DNA of 64,000 bases, taken from positions 18,329-82,328 of the forward strand of contig CACXXH010000004.1 of assembly GCA_902771595.1 (NCBI GenBank), written 5' to 3'. Numbering within the stretch: the first letter of the stretch is position 1; every line of letters begins with the position of its first letter. Source of the DNA: Fibrobacter succinogenes. GTDB lineage: Bacteria > Fibrobacterota > Fibrobacteria > Fibrobacterales > Fibrobacteraceae. Made by a program: the position numbers and the translations under genes. The notes beneath the pieces are model-generated. The model was not told the DNA's origin and ran no database searches. It saw only the letters and a program-made list of their open reading frames with translations. Of the stretch, positions 62,680-64,000 are shown piece after piece.

Positions 62680-64000
62680 GAAATGATACGCGCGTCATCT
62701 GTCACTAAGGGGAACGCCTTGCGATCGTCGACCATGTTCGTCACCGGGCAACTGGACGTACGGAAAAGCCCCGAGTCGAAATACTTGTCATCGATGCAGA
62801 GCATCATGCCGCATATGTAATCATTGAAGGGTGTCCCTTCCCATACGGTACGGTACGATTTCTGGTACAGGAACGGCTGGATAATCATGTCCCTGATGGA
62901 ACCGTCATCGAAAAGCTCTTTCCACTTGTTTCCGTCCGTCAACGGTCCGGCATAGACCTTTTCGCTCTTGCCCAGGCGGAAATGCTTAAGTATGTAGCCG
63001 TTCTTGTCCGCATACGCTTTCTTCAAGATGTCTTCCGAAGACTTGTCCTTGCATATCCACGTCTCGATGGCATGCGCCCGCAGGAATTCCGCTTCTTCGT
63101 CGGTAAGGAAGTTCCGCGTAAATTCGGGCATGAACCAGAGCCGCATGAACCGTTTGTCGTGAATCAGGAATACCGTGCGGAAATCGTTGTACATTCGCGA
63201 ATCAATCATGGCCTTGATGGTGTCCATGGAATAACTCAGGATGTCCATCTGGTTCAATGCACTGATGACGAACTTCCCGTTCCAATCGTCAATGCGGGCT
63301 TCGACCTCGTCTGCTTCCAGGATAGTGACCTTTTTTCCGAAGTGTTCGTAGAAAGGCTTGTACAGCTTGATTTCAGAAGTTTTGTCGGAACTCTTGAGCA
63401 CGAAGATTTCGTCTTTATCGCCGACGATTTCCAACGCACTTTGCATCATCTGCTCGAAAAGCGATTCCCTATGGCAGCCGGGATGTTTTTCCATGAACTT
63501 GTTGGCGGCAGCCTCGGCAAAGTACGACATGAATATCCCGTGCCCAAAGAATCGACTCGTGATTTCACATAGCTTGAGTTGACCATCGTCGGTAACGAGG
63601 TAATCAGGGCGGAACGTTCCCGCCAGGAAAGGGTACTTGCTCTGGTATTCGAGGATTTCCATTTCCTTTTCGGAAAGCGGCATGTACTTGTCCGTAAATT
63701 CGGCGTAGTTGGCCGCCATGTATTCGACGCACTTGTAGAGCACGCGGTGCATCTCGCGCAGTTCCTCATCCGACATGCCTCCGCGCTCTCTGGGCGGCTT
63801 TTTCAGAAGATCAAGGGAGGGGAATTCATAGGCGATCTCCTCCTCTTCCGACTCGTTTTCGGCAATCTCGCGGGATACTTTTTCAAGTTCCCTGGCCGTC
63901 TCTTTCTTCGTCAGGCCCGCTCCGCTTTCGCTGCCGGATTTTTCGCCCGAAGCCTGCTGCTCTTTCCCGCTTTTGTCTTTCTGTTCCTTTCCGGCTTTTT
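62661..64000 (-). CDS. ATP-grasp-like protein with Lys/Glu/Ser-rich N-terminus, 5' end beyond window
   Basis: The frame is open to the right edge. From Met at 63776 the chain is 371 residues: RPDYL with EITSRF (56-76) resembles the acidic metal-site segment of circularly permuted ATP-grasp/glutathionylspermidine-synthase-like proteins, and GYILKHFRLGKSEKVYAG (260-277) the Lys/Gly ATP loop. Upstream of that Met, about 74 residues are a charged linker (repeated KEQ, KSG) leading to FPSLDLLKKPP and MSDEELREM, which resemble the linker-to-beta junction of FtsK/SpoIIIE. So either the gene starts at 63776 and the upstream frame is chance, or it is a long chimeric protein. Coupled to WbqC. Confidence 0.6.
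   Translation of the reverse strand, partial: KAGKEQKDKSGKEQQASGEKSGSESGAGLTKKETARELEKVSREIAENESEEEEIAYEFPSLDLLKKPPRERGGMSDEELREMHRVLYKCVEYMAANYAEFTDKYMPLSEKEMEILEYQSKYPFLAGTFRPDYLVTDDGQLKLCEITSRFFGHGIFMSYFAEAAANKFMEKHPGCHRESLFEQMMQSALEIVGDKDEIFVLKSSDKTSEIKLYKPFYEHFGKKVTILEADEVEARIDDWNGKFVISALNQMDILSYSMDTIKAMIDSRMYNDFRTVFLIHDKRFMRLWFMPEFTRNFLTDEEAEFLRAHAIETWICKDKSSEDILKKAYADKNGYILKHFRLGKSEKVYAGPLTDGNKWKELFDDGSIRDMIIQPFLYQKSYRTVWEGTPFNDYICGMMLCIDDKYFDSGLFRTSSCPVTNMVDDRKAFPLVTDDARIISCGDVL

Overview
This window looks like chromosomal DNA of a Fibrobacter-type, Gram-negative, plant-fibre-degrading bacterium. Four observations support this. A lipoprotein (60442-61947) carries two copies of the domain family named after Fibrobacter succinogenes (FISUMP). 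The histidine gene at 4429 is the eukaryote-like HIS6 form of HisA, reported in bacteria mainly from Fibrobacter. Secreted proteins have Ser-rich linkers and Fibrobacter-like C-terminal sandwich tails, including a GH30 glycanase. Lipid A synthesis (lpxB) and several outer-membrane barrel proteins imply an outer membrane. Nearly all sequence is coding. I found no tRNA, rRNA, CRISPR array, transposase or prophage.

Layout. 1-7.7 kb (+): shikimate genes (aroE, a fused aroK-aroB), a GDP-sugar reductase-like gene, a secreted lipocalin-like protein, HIS6-type hisA, a GT4 glycosyltransferase and mutY. 7.9-14.8 kb (-): coaX, a MATE exporter, fmt, rsmB and two outer-membrane proteins in a tightly overlapped series. 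14.8-21 kb: an EamA transporter convergent with an NhaC antiporter, then nadC, a polyprenyl-phosphate sugar transferase and hom. 21.1-28 kb: a 1129-residue repeat-rich secreted protein, a second sugar transferase, and the GH30 enzyme, flanked by short TGTGTAATG-type repeats. 28-33.6 kb (-): a hypothetical protein, murI, an unusual UvrD helicase-PlsC acyltransferase ORF, a flippase-like membrane protein and a methyltransferase. 33.7-39.6 kb: a sigma-70 family factor behind a near-perfect sigma-54 promoter, a repeat-bearing gap, an unknown 430-residue protein, mutL and lpxB. 39.6-43.5 kb: dnaE, interrupted by a frameshift. 43.6-53 kb: LamG lipoprotein, GDP-deoxyhexose genes (gmd, rmd), a glycosyltransferase and flippase, and a secreted lipoprotein/barrel pair. 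53-64 kb (-): gpsA, plsY, der, nudC, speA, a carboxynorspermidine-synthase-type dehydrogenase, the FISUMP lipoprotein, a WbqC-like protein and an ATP-grasp-like ORF running off the right edge.

How the genes fit together. The main theme is envelope construction: two lipid-carrier sugar transferases, GDP-mannose dehydratase/reductase, two GT4 enzymes and two flippase-like proteins for polysaccharide; gpsA-plsY-plsC for phosphatidate; lpxB and murI for lipid A and peptidoglycan. The rest is housekeeping: DNA repair and replication, aromatic amino acid, His, NAD and CoA synthesis, and polyamines.

The most unusual signals are: the sigma-54 promoter with an upstream 12+12 bp dyad in front of a sigma-70 gene; the helicase-acyltransferase fusion; the right-edge ORF whose N-terminal linker resembles FtsK; the frameshifted dnaE; a MutL whose endonuclease metal site is eroded; and two kinds of intergenic repeat.
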